From NCBI GenBank assembly GCA_023512835.1, contig CM042087.1, positions 21,209,260 to 21,273,259 on the forward strand: a stretch of 64,000 bases of DNA, in the 5' to 3' direction. A program made the position numbers and the translations under genes. Positions 11,635-23,600 of this stretch are shown piece after piece. Origin of the DNA: Taxillus chinensis (taxonomy: Eukaryota > Streptophyta > Magnoliopsida > Santalales > Loranthaceae). Positions within the stretch are counted from its first letter, which is position 1. The number at the start of each line of letters is the position of its first letter. Under the pieces are notes generated by a model. It had not been told where the DNA came from and did not search any database. It saw nothing but the letters and a program-made list of their open reading frames with translations.

Positions 11635-13935
11635 ATGGCCGAAGAAAGTAGTATGTTATTCAACACTCGCCTTAACTCCGAAGCTGCACAGGAGCCCATC
11701 CCGAATCGAAGCAGCAGTGAAAATGTCGACCCACCTCAACCTGTTGCTGCCGCCGCTTCTCAACCACGGAGTTCTGGCTTTACTCTGACGAAACCGCCCA
11801 AATTCACACCTGAGCTTTTCTCCCAGTGGAAAGCTCGCATGAAGATGTTTATGGTATGCCATGATCATCTTATGTGGCCATGTCTTCATCTGGAGATTCC
11901 AATTCCGATGACTATCGGAGAACATGGAGTTAGGAGGCCAAAGACAGATGCTGAACTTACCAACGATGAAAGAGCATGGCAGTGCGCTAGTGAAAAGGCT
12001 CTGGCTTATGTTACATCGTCTTTGGATTTCGAGGCTTTCACGGACGTCCAGGGCTGCACGACAAAGAAAAGCCGTTTGGGACAAACCGACAATCCTCTAT
12101 GAGGGGAGTCGGTCCCCAGGATACGGAACGTGATCTGTACTCTCAGACGGAACTTTGAGAGTTTCAATCATAAACCGGGCGAATCACTCGAAAGCATCTA
12201 TCGGAGATTCGGCAAGCTCATTCTTGAGTCAAGACGTCAATGAGCACTATTCTCAATCCCGGATCAATGACAAGTTCTTTCGCTCCTTGCCGGATCACTA
12301 CTACTCTAAACAACTCCAGATGCAATCGACAAGAACCGCGTATGTTCCCCTTGAACAACTATATGGAGAGCTGCGGACTCACGAAGTCAGGTTTAAGTAC
12401 TCTGACCGGGATGAGAAAATAGCTCGGAAAGAAAAGGGGGCAGCTCTCAAAGCTACAGAATGTCTAAACATACTGAGGAATGATAGATATGGACGTGTCC
12501 GAGAATTCTGATTCTGACGAGGAGGAGGAGATAGCACTTCTTGTCAAATCCTTTGAGCGATTCCTACGGAAAAGCAGAAAAGGGTTCAGGAGACGCTCAT
12601 CATCATCTTTCCAAAGGAAGGAGCGACCGGAGTCTAGTTCCCAGGAATGCTTCAACTGTGGGAAAACCGGTCACTGGCCAAGGAATGCAGGTCCAAATCA
12701 AAAGTGGCCGAGAAAAGTGACAAGGTAACTCCTCGCCGCTCCACCTTAGACAACAGCAAGAACAAGAGGAAGGCGCTCGGACAAAATACATGAGTGGCTC
12801 GGAAGAAGAGGAGGAATCCTCGGATGATGAGCCAACCACTAAGCCGAACGTGTGCCTCATGGCAAATACTGAGGTACCTTCTATCTCTGAGCTCCTGAGT
12901 AAATTAGAATCTCTTCCTACTGCATGTGATCATGAAAAGAATGAGAGACTAATAATTACTCAAATGTACAAAGATATGGAAAGTCAGAATAAACGTCTTG
13001 AATTTACTATTAATAGACTCAAAAAGGACATCACTGACTTCAGAGGAAAAGAAGCTTGGTATCACGATCTAAGAGCTGAAAATCATTTGTTAAATACCAA
13101 TCTCTCAGGCCTAAAAGTTATAGTAAAAAGACTCGAAAATGAACTGGAACAGGAAAAAGAAATAAATCGTAAGTGGCTAAAATCCAGGGAAATAGCCTCT
13201 ACCTTTAGGACTGATCTTGACGACATCCGAGTCAAACCTGGCCTAGGTTCCGAGTCATCAACATCCATAGCTCAAGCTACTGAGTGTCCTCCGGATTTCA
13301 CTCCTAAACTAACCAACTTATATCCTGTTAGTACATCTAAACCGTTGGATGGTTTCATTTCAGGTGGCACCATAGTTTATGACTGTGGAGTCGAGGCTGT
13401 TACTGCACTTCCCGAAGCAGTAGCACCCGTAACTAAAGATGAAGGGAAGGTTGCTGCAGTTAAAGCCAAAACTATAGCACCCAAAAAGAAAGACAAGGCT
13501 AAGGCTGATGCATCTAGGGCCAAGAGCGCGTCACCCAAACGCAATGGATTAGGCCACAGCGAACAGAGTAGAAAGTCCTGAAAATCTAAGAGACCTGTAT
13601 CCCCTATTTGTACTTCACATTATAGTGTCTATTCCATCTGTAGGGAAATAGGTCATTATCACTATGAATGTTGGAGTTTATCTGATAACTGGCTTTGTAA
13701 TCAATTTCATATCAATAAAGATCAGTTAAACAAAAAGGGTTCTTCGAGCAAAACAAAATCTAAACCTCGAAGGAGTATCTCTCCCAAGAAAACCCAAATA
13801 AAAGAGGTAGCTGAAACTAACAAGCTAAAGTCAACTTGGAGAGCTAAAAGTCCTAGCAAAATCAAATCCGTAAATGTTGACAATAATGCTACTCTCTCTA
13901 ACCGCCCGAAACAAGTTTGGGCACCAAAAGTGTAA
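11635..13935 (+). pseudogene. Copia B gag
   Basis: Starts at ATG 11635 (MAEESSM). It aligns throughout with copy A: capsid-like part with KPPKFTPELFSQWKARM, acidic Ser/Glu stretch, CCHC knuckle (CFNCGKTGHW, then shifted), coiled coil about 12900-13200, basic Lys/Ala region, second CCHC knuckle (CREIGHYHYEC). Frameshifts are visible near 12060, around 12130-12240, near 12470, near 12680 and near 12780. A TGA at 13579-13581 interrupts an otherwise open frame. The last codons VWAPKV are followed by TAA 13933-13935, shared with copy A. It would form virus-like particles in the cytoplasm; this copy is non-functional. Confidence 0.9.
13933..13935 (+). promoter_or_regulatory. In-frame UAA between gag and pol of Copia B
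   Basis: TAA ACT G context identical to copy A, with the pol frame continuing unshifted (TVVFQEHLWNALPDH, then the protease). A splice-acceptor-like TGTTGTCTTTCAG follows at about 13938-13950. Conservation of the stop in two otherwise differently mutated copies suggests it is ancestral. Confidence 0.6.
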
Positions 13936-16900
13936 ACTGTTGTCTTTCAGGAGCATCTCTGGAATGCATTGCCGGATCACTTAAAGTTAAAGATCAATAA
14001 AAGCAAGTGGATCCTTGATAGTGGATGCTCCGGACATATGACGGGTGATTAGACTCTACTGGTAAAAGCTGATGATAAACAAGGTCCATCCGTTTCATAT
14101 GGCGACAACAGCAAAGGTAAGACTGTCGGGTATGGCACCTTAACTAACGGTTGTGTATCAATCACTAGAGTTGCACTAGTCGAAGGTTTAAAGCATAATT
14201 TGCTAAGTGTCAGTAATTTATATGACAAAGGATTTACTGTTTCCTTTTTGTCCAAGACCTGTACAGTAAGAGAAAACTTATCCGGAGATGTTAAGTTATC
14301 CGGATCAAGAGATGGAGACATTTACTCAGTGGTCTTAAGAAATAATTCTTCTGACCCTGTATGCCTCCTCACTAAAGCATCAGATGAAGACAGTTGGCTA
14401 TGGCACAAGCGATGCGCACATTTAAATTTTAAGATTTTGTCTAAATTAGCGTCCCTTGATCTTGTCACTGGTCTACCTAAACTCAAGTTCTCCAGAGACT
14501 CTCTCTGTCGAGAATGCCAACTGGGCAAACAGACCAAACATAGCTTTAAGAGCAAATCAGTTAATTCAATAACTGCTCCTCTGCAACTTCTTCATATGGA
14601 CCTATGTGATCCTATATCTGTTCCGTCACTAGCTAGTGCGAGATATACCCTAGTGGTTATCGATGATTTCAACAGATACACATGGGTGATGTTCCTGAAA
14701 TCAAAGGTTCAAACTTTTGAGCATCTAGTAGATCTCTTCAACTGGATAAGCAACTCACAAGGACTGAGCATAAAGTGCATCATGAGTGATCATGGTATAG
14801 AATTTGACTTTTCAGAAATGAGATCATATTGTTCTGAACAGGGCATACAGCATGACTTCTCTGCTCCCAGAACTCCACAACAAAATGGAGTAGCTGAGTG
14901 CAAGAATCGTACTTTAGTTGAAGCTGGTAGATCCATGTTAGCGGGGGCAACGCTTCCTCTCGGCCCATGGGTGAAGCCGCGTCCATCGCCTGCTATGTTC
15001 GGAACGGAACTCTAATAAATATATCTACCATGAAAACACCCTATGAGATGTGGAGAGGACGGAAACCTTCAATTTCACATTTCAGAGCTTTTGGGTGTAC
15101 TTGCTATATATTGATAAATGGCAAAGAGACTCGGAATAAATTTGAACCAAAATCTGATGATGGGATTTTTGTCGGGTACTCATTACATAGCAAGGCTTAT
15201 CGGGTCTTCAATAGAAAACTTTTCAAAGTTGAAGAATCTATCCATGTGACTTTTGATGAAGCTAACCTTGATTGGTCAAAAGTCGGTTCTTCAAGTTCTA
15301 ATGTGCAGGTCATGGACAACAACGTCGATTATTCAAAGTTTATGAATGTTCCTGTTACACATCTTGACCAACCACGTGGCATCAGCGAAGCACAAAGAAA
15401 TTATATGGATGATGCTACGGATGACTCGGACTCCGGACTACCATTTAGCTCCGGATATACTCCTACGGATACCCAAAATTCCGGAGCACCTTCAAGTCCG
15501 TCCGGACTAGTTAACACTGAAAGAAACAGTGTTGAAGAACCATCTAGTTCAACCGTACCTGTCAATACGGAAACATCTAGTCCGGACGAAGTTCAACCAG
15601 CGAATACAACTGAACCACCTAATCTGGAAGAGCTTCAAATTGTTCAAGATCATCCATCACATGCACAGAATTACAGATGGACTCGAAACCATCCCTCAGA
15701 TCAAGTGATTGGTGATCCTACTGTTGGTGTAAGAACAAGAGCAGCCACCTCCAACATGAGTCTTTACTCGTGTTTTCTATCTCAAATAGAACCAAAGGTG
15801 ATAGATGAAGCTCTTCAGGATTCGAATTGGATAGAAGCCATGCAATAAGAGCTGAATCAATTTAAGAGAAATAATGTGTGGACCTTAGTACCAAGGCCTA
15901 AGTCTCAGCAAGTCATTGGCGTTAAATGGGTGTTCCGGAACAAGCTTGATACGGATGGAATGGTAATTCGGAACAAAGCCAGACTGGTAGCCAAAGGATA
16001 TCGTCAAGAAGAAGGAATAGATTATGATGAGACCTTTGCTCCGGTAGCAAGACTTGAGGCAATCCGAATGTTTCTGGCGTATGATTCATATGAAAACTTC
16101 ATAGTTTATCAAATGGACGTCAAGAGCGCATTCCTGAATGGAGATCTTCAAGAGGAGGTGTATGTTGAACAACCTCCCGGCTTCATTGAACCTAAGGCAG
16201 GACATCTTGTCTACAAGCTTCGGAAAGCTTTATATGGTTTGAAGCAAGCTCCAAGAGCCTGGTACAACACACTGTCAGAATTCCTACTTGCTCACAACTT
16301 CCAAAAAGGGAAGATAGACACCACCCTATTTCTACGAAAAGAGAAAGGACACACTCTGATCGTACAAATATACGTGGATGATATCATTTTCAGATCAACG
16401 AATCCGAAGCTTTGTGAAGAGTTTGCTAAGTTGATGATAGGCAAGTTTGAGATGAGCATGATGGGAGAACTGTCCTACTTCCTTGGAATAGAAGTTAAAC
16501 AATTAAAGGGAGGAATCTTCGTTAATCAAGCTAAGTACACTCGCGATCTTATTAAGAAGTTTGGTATGGAAGATTCATCTCCCGTCAAAACTCCCATGCC
16601 TGTCAGTGCCAAGTTAGATCCGAATGTTGACGGCATATTAGTAAATGTGACTGACTACAGAGGGATGATCGGATCCTTGCTGTATCTTACAGCAAGTCGC
16701 CCAGACATTATGTTTGCAACTTGCATCTGTGCACGATACCAGGCGAATCCCAAGGAGTCACATATGCTTCATGTTAAACGAATATTAAGGTATCTCAAGG
16801 GAACGATGAATTTGGGACTCTGGTACCCAAAGGAGTCCAACTTCACCTTATTCGGATACTCTGATGCCGACTTCGCTGGATGTCGCATCAACAGGAAGAG

Positions 16901-17318
16901 CACAAGTGGTACATGTCGGTTTCTTGGAAATAGATTAATTTCATGGTTCAGAAGAAGCGAATTCCGTATCAACCTCTCTTGTTGAAGCGGAATATATAGA
17001 GTCTTTGGGAGTTCGTCGCGCACGGCTACTCGGATGCAAAGTCAACTTACCGACTACGGTTTCAACATGTCATCTATTCCACTCTCTTGCGATAACACTA
17101 GCGCTATTGCTATCAGCAACAATCCTGTCATGCATCCTAAGACGAAGCATATTGAAGTCCGGTATCACTTCATACGTGATAATGTTCTTAAAAGTCACAT
17201 CTCACTGGAACACGTTGCTACTGAAGATCAACTGGCCGACATTTTTACAAAGCCCCTACCTGATGCAAGATTCTCTGAACTACTTATCCGTTTAGGTATG
17301 CTCGACTTTTCTGCATAG
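13936..17318 (+). pseudogene. Copia B pol: protease, integrase, reverse transcriptase, RNase H
   Basis: Domains in Copia order. Protease motif DSGCSGHMTGD at 14017-14049. GAG-pre-integrase zinc part (WHKRCAHLNF ... CRECQLG). Integrase acidic residues in HMDLCDPI, MSDHGIEF and NGVAEC. RT from about 15880 with [23 protein letters not shown] and the catalytic YVDD at 16371-16382. RNase H ends with ADIFTKPLPDARF and the stop at 17316-17318. Lesions: TAG 14050-14052, frameshift near 14965, TAA 15846-15848, frameshift near 16950. RT phrases such as GKIDTTLF and [19 protein letters not shown] are typical of the SIRE/Maximus lineage. Dead as a polyprotein. Confidence 0.92.
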
Positions 17319-18988
17319 TTTCACATTTAATTTACCCAACAGTATACTTACTATCAGAACATGGATTGTGCTTTTATTGAAAGTGGAAGATACATACTGA
17401 TTTTAATGCTGATCATACTTACTGATTAACGGCTTCGTGCTTCTGATATTAATATCAACTTCATTCTGGGAGGATGCTTGCGTTTCCCGACTGAAGTCGT
17501 TTAAGCTAACATGATTAAAGTTTATATGATTTACCTCTTTCTGGTTTCATGATCTTAAATTCCACTAATCACCACATGACAACAGCATGTTCATTTAGAT
17601 TACTCTATTAACGTGTATAGTTGAAGAAATGAAATGGGTTAGCTCGGAATGCCTGGTGGATGAATACTCAATCGCAGTGGAGCCCAAGTATAGTTTTCTA
17701 ATAAGATAGACAGTGCTGAATTCTACAAACCAGAAATGTCAATCGAGAGGATTGCACAATCTACGGGGGAGAAAATGCTTTATATATTATTCAGTAATAC
17801 CCCTCGTATATGTCTCATGACCTCTTTTCTGGCTGTCTATTTGAGGGGGGAGCTTTTCATTGAGAGGATTAAATGATCTACGGGGAGCGATAATGAACCC
17901 CTAATATGTCTCGGATACTCCCTCCTCTAAACCTTTACTTCAGGATCCGACAGGACATGCTTGTTTTGGATCGGAAAAGTGGCCTGCTTGGATGTATTTT
18001 CTTTCTTCAACCATGCATTTTAATCGGCTAATCACCTGCTTACTTTTGACATGTGTTCGCTTCCACATTTTTCACTCATGAATCCTAAATTGGCCAAATC
18101 ATATGATCTTTAATTAATCTTAGCTACGTTGTTCAGCAAGACGGTTTCGCTATGTTGACCTATATGAACTTGTGTATGGTTATCTGACATATGCCCTGAT
18201 TCAGTAATATTGCTCATTCTCACGTATGTATCTGTCTCTTACATGCTTTGTAATGCATAAGTTCTGTTTCTCATTAGTTCGGATTATGTCGTTTTTCACT
18301 GATTATTTTCCATAATCCGTACTAATCCTTGCCTATTAAGCTTTTGTATTTTCAGTTCATTTCTTTTTTAGCTACAGGTTCAGATTCTCTTTGCAACCGT
18401 ATCGATAAATCTAGTCCATAGTCTTGGATTTGAAGTGTTGTGGTACTTCTCTTCTCTTCGACTTATGGACTGCAAAGAAATCTACTTTACTCTCTCACCG
18501 AACTCTGTCTACTATGGGCACGGTCTACTTTTCATCCAGATACTCTTCCTCGACTATTATTTACTCTGGATGATTGTCAGTTCATTCCTCCGGACTCCTG
18601 ACACAGTCTAATTGCGACGATCCAAGTCTTCCTATATGTCGCGTGCTTTTGAGGAGGAATCATGATGATTCATTAAATGCAAATCTCGGGATGCACACAC
18701 ACTTCTCTGGATGGCAACCAGTTGTTACACTTACTTAGTCATGCGGTCTCCACGACATCGTTTCATTCGGAGGCGCATCGATATCCAGACTAATGACATC
18801 ACGCTGTCAGCGGGTCCCTATTTCACTCGCCAATTCCTAGACCCGCTGACATTTGCGGATTCGGTCTTATATGTTCTGATCAATCCTGCGTAGCACGAGT
18901 ATTGCTCATTTCAAATCCCTAAACCTCTCGTTGCTCCTTCCATCGCCCAGACCTCACCTTTCCTCTTGTCCTTCAAATTTCATTTGCA
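17319..18988 (+). other. Copia B spacer between pol and ORF2
   Basis: Non-coding, AT-rich, about 1.67 kb. It contains two polypurine boxes of the form GAGAGGATT...ATCTACGGGG(G)AG (about 17744-17771 and 17861-17887) and a separate GAGGGGGGAG (17843-17852). Similar boxes occur at the same place in Copia C. Repeated polypurine motifs are known from Sirevirus 3' regions. A weak TATA-like TTATAT (about 18867) and CCCTAAACC (about 18918) stand before the ORF2 start. I see no gene here. Confidence 0.7.
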
Positions 18989-21732
18989 ATGGCACCCCAG
19001 AATCTCTCTTTCCGGCGTTAATCCTGGCCATCTGGTTGATTGGAATGCTGCCTCTAATCCTCCGGATTGGTTTTTCCAGCTTCGCCCCTCTTTGAAGCCT
19101 CGCATATACTCAACCTGATCTCCAATCCCGTCGATCTTCTTATCGAAGACATCATTAAGTATTACCAACGGATTCGCTGCACCACCGATTCTATACTCTC
19201 CTATGTCCGCGGTGAATCCATCACCATCACTCCGGCCGTTCTCCGCGCTGCTCTCCATCTACCCCCCAGTGAACCACAGCGCCCTGATGCTGCTCCAATG
19301 GCGGTTTCTATGGGTAGCACCCACAAAGGCAAGGAATACAAGGTGAAATCCTTCCAAGGTCGCTATCGCTGTATGGCGACCATACCTGAGTCCATCCATT
19401 GGCTCGCACTTCAGCTCTGGACTCGGTTCCTTATGATCTTCTCCTTGCCATGTACGGCGTTTTTGAAGGTCTTCCGCTAGATTGGGGGACGTTTTTGTTC
19501 CGACTACTGCAGACTGGTCCTAAGAACCATTCTTTCGGGAGCATACTAAGCATCGTCTTCCGGCATCTCAATCCGGACCATTTCGCCCGATATGATGTTG
19601 TTCCATTTCCCTCGGCTTACTACCTCCGTTATCTTACGCCAGATGGGAACATGACGGCCCGCCATCCCTCTACAGCTCTCCGCATTCTCCCTGCCTCAGA
19701 ACAACAAGGCAGTTCTGTTGGTGACCCCTTCGACAGCCAAGCCCCTGACGTCAGTTCTGCACCCCGATCCTCCCGGATTCGGTCCGTTGCAGCACCCTCT
19801 CATTCTCGGGCCTCCCAGCACAGCGTCCGTGCCGAACCGTCCAAGGTTACGGGACCATCTCAGCGCAGTGCTCCTAAAGCTGTTTCCTCAGCCCCCTCTG
19901 CTGCTGATGTCCCCACTCCCGCCACCTCCGCTATTGCTACCGCGGTTGATACCGCTGTTGCTGTCGCCACTGCTGATGTCCCAGCATCTCCTCCGGAAGC
20001 TCCTTTGCCTCCCCTACCTCAACCCCGAGATTATCTTGCCCATCTCACCACCAACACCTTAACGGACCTTTGGCTCCGTTTCAGCCTAGCCCACACCTCC
20101 TCCATTCCTGACACCGATCTCCGGGTGTTTTACACAGGCAATACCCAATCCCTGGAGACCATGATCATCTGGAACTTGAACCAAGGCTTTCTTACGCCGG
20201 CCGCCATTCCCGATGTACCATTCCCTACACCCTCCGGCCCAGTCCCTGCCGCACGGAGTCCTTCCCCTGCTAAGGCTGGGCCCTCTTCTCCTGCCGCCGC
20301 GATTCCCGTGGTTGACTTATCTGGTCAAAGCGGGTCCATTGCTCCGGATGCCTCCGATGCTCCGGATGCCTATGATGCTCCGGATGCTCCTGCTGCTGCT
20401 GATGCTACTCCTGCGGACTCCTCTGTCCCGCGCCCTCCTGCTCCTGTTCATGCGGGGGAGTCCTCCAAAGCTCCAGAGTTGGTCCTTGGGCGTGCTTCTT
20501 TTGGCACGGTTCACTCTGACGCTGTGCTCTCTGCTCAGCTGGACCGACACGCTCACGCTCATAGTGCCCAAATCTCCGCTATCGCCGCCAAGGTTGATGC
20601 ACTTGGCGCCCAACTCCTCTCCGCTCTCACTGATTCCTCCACTTCCATGGAACAGAAGATGGATCTCGTCGCCTTGTCTGTACATTCCTTGTCTACCTCC
20701 TTCTCAGACCTGGCGCACACGATGGCCCGCCCTCCCGTTGCTTCCCGGCGATCTGCCCAACCGGGGGAGAGAGTGTCATCTGATCCTTCTGCTCCTCCTC
20801 CTGCACCACAACCATTGACTCGTGCTGAGAAGCGGCCTGCCTCTTCATTGCTTCAGGAAGTTCAAATTCCCAAACGTAGCCGCTTCTCTCAGCCAAGCTC
20901 CTCGATCGCTGTGCTCCTCCTCCATCCTCCTCATCCGCACCGATACCTTCCTCCCATCATATCAGCGTTTGACCCTTCTAATGCGGATGGAAGCTTGCGC
21001 AAGGCAATGAAATCCTATCTTTGCGTCTTCCGCGAGAGAAGATGTCTTTCTGAAATGTACCCTTTCTCCCCGGCCGACATTCAGACTCTTTGTTTGGAGA
21101 AAGGACTCTTTACTACAGAAGACATTGACTACTTTTCGAGGGCTGCTAAAATGGAGATGAGGCTGTTTCCATCTCTCTACAAGGATGGGCACTTGTTTGA
21201 AGTTCTACCGTGTTGGAATGAAGGCTATCTTCCCGGTGTGGATCTAATTCAGTCCTTCATCGACGGAACTGCTAAGGATAGCAAGCCATGGAAAACTCTC
21301 TCAACTATCCTCATTCCGTACCGGATCATGTCGCCACACTTCATGATGGCTGTCTTCATGATTCAGTCCAAGCAAATGATTCTCATTGATTCTCATCAGA
21401 TTGTGGAGCACTTTGTAAGAAAGAATCAATGGGAACCTCTGTGTCTCAGGCCGATCGAAGCCGTGAAGAAAGCTGGATTATATGAAGAGTTGGGCATCAC
21501 ACCCTTGCGTTCGACTGAGAAACTCAAGGCGACATTCCGGGGCGAAAAGCAAGTGCCACAACAGCCGGATGGAGATAGCTGCGGAGCCTTTGTCTGTCAC
21601 TTCATCAAGTCATTATTAACTGTGGACAAATATTGGAGCCAACACACCACTTTTACGATGAAGCAGACAATGGAGCTTAGAGAGAAAGCAGCAACTATGA
21701 TCTTTAAGTATAGTAAGCCTTATGTTCCTTAG
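18989..21732 (+). CDS. Copia B ORF2: N-terminal retrotransposon domain, linker, Ulp1/C48-like cysteine protease (N-terminal part frameshifted)
   Basis: Start taken at ATG 18989 (MAPQN) by alignment with Copia C. Frameshifts near 19010, 19110 and 19410 break the first 140 codons. From about 19420 to 21732 the frame is open for over 760 codons. Order: N-terminal domain (GHLVDW, YVRGESITITPAVL, LPLDWGTFLFRLL), Ala/Pro/Ser linker with the SUMO-interaction-like IPVVDLSG (20302-20325), an alpha-helical stretch (20540-20720), then a C-terminal domain resembling Ulp1 proteases. The expected catalytic residues are present: His 21337-21339 (SPHF), Asp 21388-21390 (LIDS), Gln 21562-21564 and Cys 21580-21582 (QQPDGDSCGAFVCHF). 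Ulp1 enzymes cleave SUMO precursors and conjugates. Whether this one does, or acts on ubiquitin-like or viral proteins, is inference. It lies where Sireviruses usually carry an env-like gene; no signal peptide or membrane segment is seen. Confidence 0.8.
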
Positions 21733-21867
21733 TGAAAATCTTGTATTAAGGCAGATTTGTATTTTGTTGCTGATTAATGAAAATTGGTTGTGACGCGTAT
21801 TCGTATGTTATCTTTTTCTGACCGCTTACCGGATCGGATTACAAAGGGTTTGGGCATATCCATAATT

Positions 21868-21875
21868 AGGGGAGA
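21868..21875 (+). promoter_or_regulatory. Polypurine tract of Copia B
   Basis: AGGGGAGA one base before the 3' LTR start TGTTGG; primes plus-strand DNA synthesis in LTR elements. Confidence 0.8.
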
Positions 21876-22706
21876 TTGTTGGATCAAGCCCAGAATTTGG
21901 ATAATGCTAATAAAGCCTTATGTAATTTGATCTGAGATCTTTTGTGTTTCTTTGATCATTGCAGAAGATATGTTATTAATCCGGAGATACACTCGTGAGA
22001 GCAAAGCTAAGGACAGGATACATAATCCTGATCCGGACAAGAGTGAGTGTCGTCAAACACTTGGTAAATAACCAAGTCACCAATACATACGGAATAAGGA
22101 ACATTCGTGCGGACTAAGTCAAATTGACGCTAAGTAAGAGTCTTGGTTTACAAGGTCGCACGAAGTAAAAGAAGACACGGAGTAAGGCATCCGAGTCTTC
22201 CATACATGCGGAGTAAGGAAGTACTAATGCGGAATAAGGACCTGAGTCTTTATTAGACACGGAGTAAGGAAATTAGATGCGGAGTAAGGAATCTGGGTCA
22301 CTCACTTATACGGAGTAAGGAACTTACATACGGAGTAAGGAACATACATACGGAGTAAGGAAACGCTGATACGGAATAAGCACTCCGACCTTCTCGTTCA
22401 CACGGAGTAAGGAAGCGCTGACACGGACTAAGGATTCCATTACCAAATAGATACGGAGTAAGGTTCCGAGCCTCATTAGCTACGGAGTAAGGAAAATTAC
22501 ACCGGACCAAGAAGATACTGCTTCAACTCAACCGCATTTAAAGTTATCAGCTCGCAGTGTCCCGATGTAAGACAAACTCGTTGAGAACCTGAAGAATCTT
22601 ACACGTGGATCACCCGGATATGTGGACACAACCTTAATTATATTTGGGAACTCACAAAGACACTTATACTCTTCAAACCCAAGATCTTGAGCTCCACAAT
22701 CCGCAC

Positions 22707-22852
22707 TAGGGGTGTAAAACGGCCTGGCCCGGCCCGGCCTGTTGCGGGGGCGGGCTTAAACGGGCCAGCCCGTATATTTAATGGGCTAATAATAAGCCGG
22801 CCCGGCCCGGCCCGTATGCGGGCTGGACAGGCCCGCGGGCCAACCTGCAAAA
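22707..22852. repeat. hAT left terminus: TIR and subterminal GGCCCG repeats
   Basis: TIR at 22707-22722 followed by clustered GGCCCGGCCCG, CGGGCC and GCCCG words in both orientations. Such subterminal repeats are transposase-binding sites in hAT elements. Confidence 0.85.
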
Positions 22853-23074
22853 TTTATATGATAGTTTTTTTGTGTTTAAATTTTTAAATTCAAAGCAATA
22901 TAACATCTACAATCACTATTACATCATTGAAATTTTTAAACTTTCAGAAAAACATCTCATAATCAAATTCAGCTAATACATATACAATCCAACTAAATAA
23001 TAATTAAATGACATATTATAAGTAACAATAAATGATACTAAATTGGGCCTTGAATGCACATCAACTTTGCACTG

Positions 23075-23600
23075 GCCTTGAATGCTATCCAGACCCAGCT
23101 TCTGAATTGTGGACATGGACAGGCAGGACAGCCCCAAATTCTCTGCTGCTGATAAAAGGCCTGCTTTCTCTGCTTTGGTTAGGAGCTTCAGCTGCTCTAC
23201 CCTTGTCAGCCGTTTAACAGGGGGAGAAGTTGACGAGGGCTTTCTATTCCTAGGGCCTAGCTGGCTCCCCATGGGGAACACGGATGAAGCCTGCATATTG
23301 GTAAAAAAATGAACAATATAAGAGCAACTCAAGGCAATTTTTCAAAACCCCACAATAGATTTTAGTTGTTATTCATTTTTTCAAGATTCAAGAAAATAGT
23401 ACAAAGAACAAAAAATATAGGCCATCATACTGAACAAAATAAATAAAAATGCAAGTGATTGTAGAGGGCAGAAAAAGAGGGGAATGATTAGCGATTACTT
23501 GAGCTTTTGATGGTTTGATCTTGCTCTGCATCTTTGTAAAGAAGAACAAAAGAATGGGATTCCTCTGCTGCTACAAAGACGCTGGCTTCCATAGTGCTGG
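23075..23600 (-). pseudogene. Captured host-gene fragment resembling DUF1118/RIQ chloroplast protein
   Basis: On the minus strand, 23306-23120 encodes [19 protein letters not shown], then [14 protein letters not shown]. From memory this is the conserved start of the DUF1118 family, which includes the Arabidopsis RIQ1/RIQ2 thylakoid proteins; the rest of that domain is absent. Upstream, 23592-23500 encodes a short exon-like MEASVFVAAEESHS..., ending near a GT donor (about 23500), and TGCAG at about 23295-23299 is a plausible acceptor, so two exons and an intron may have been captured. The fragment has the same orientation as the transposase and lies downstream of it. It is not part of any hAT transposase I know. 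Identity rests on recall of one motif, so moderate confidence. Confidence 0.6.

Noticed and set aside
18711..18893. 60-codon frame in the Copia B spacer
   Set aside because: Short, no homologous frame in the Copia C spacer; probably chance.
20213..20818. 201-codon Leu/Pro-rich frame as a separate membrane protein
   Set aside because: It is a shifted reading of the Ala/Pro/Ser linker of Copia B ORF2.
19399..21732. ORF2 as an env-like glycoprotein
   Set aside because: Position fits, but no signal peptide, transmembrane segment or Cys-rich ectodomain is visible; the C-terminus fits a C48-type protease instead.
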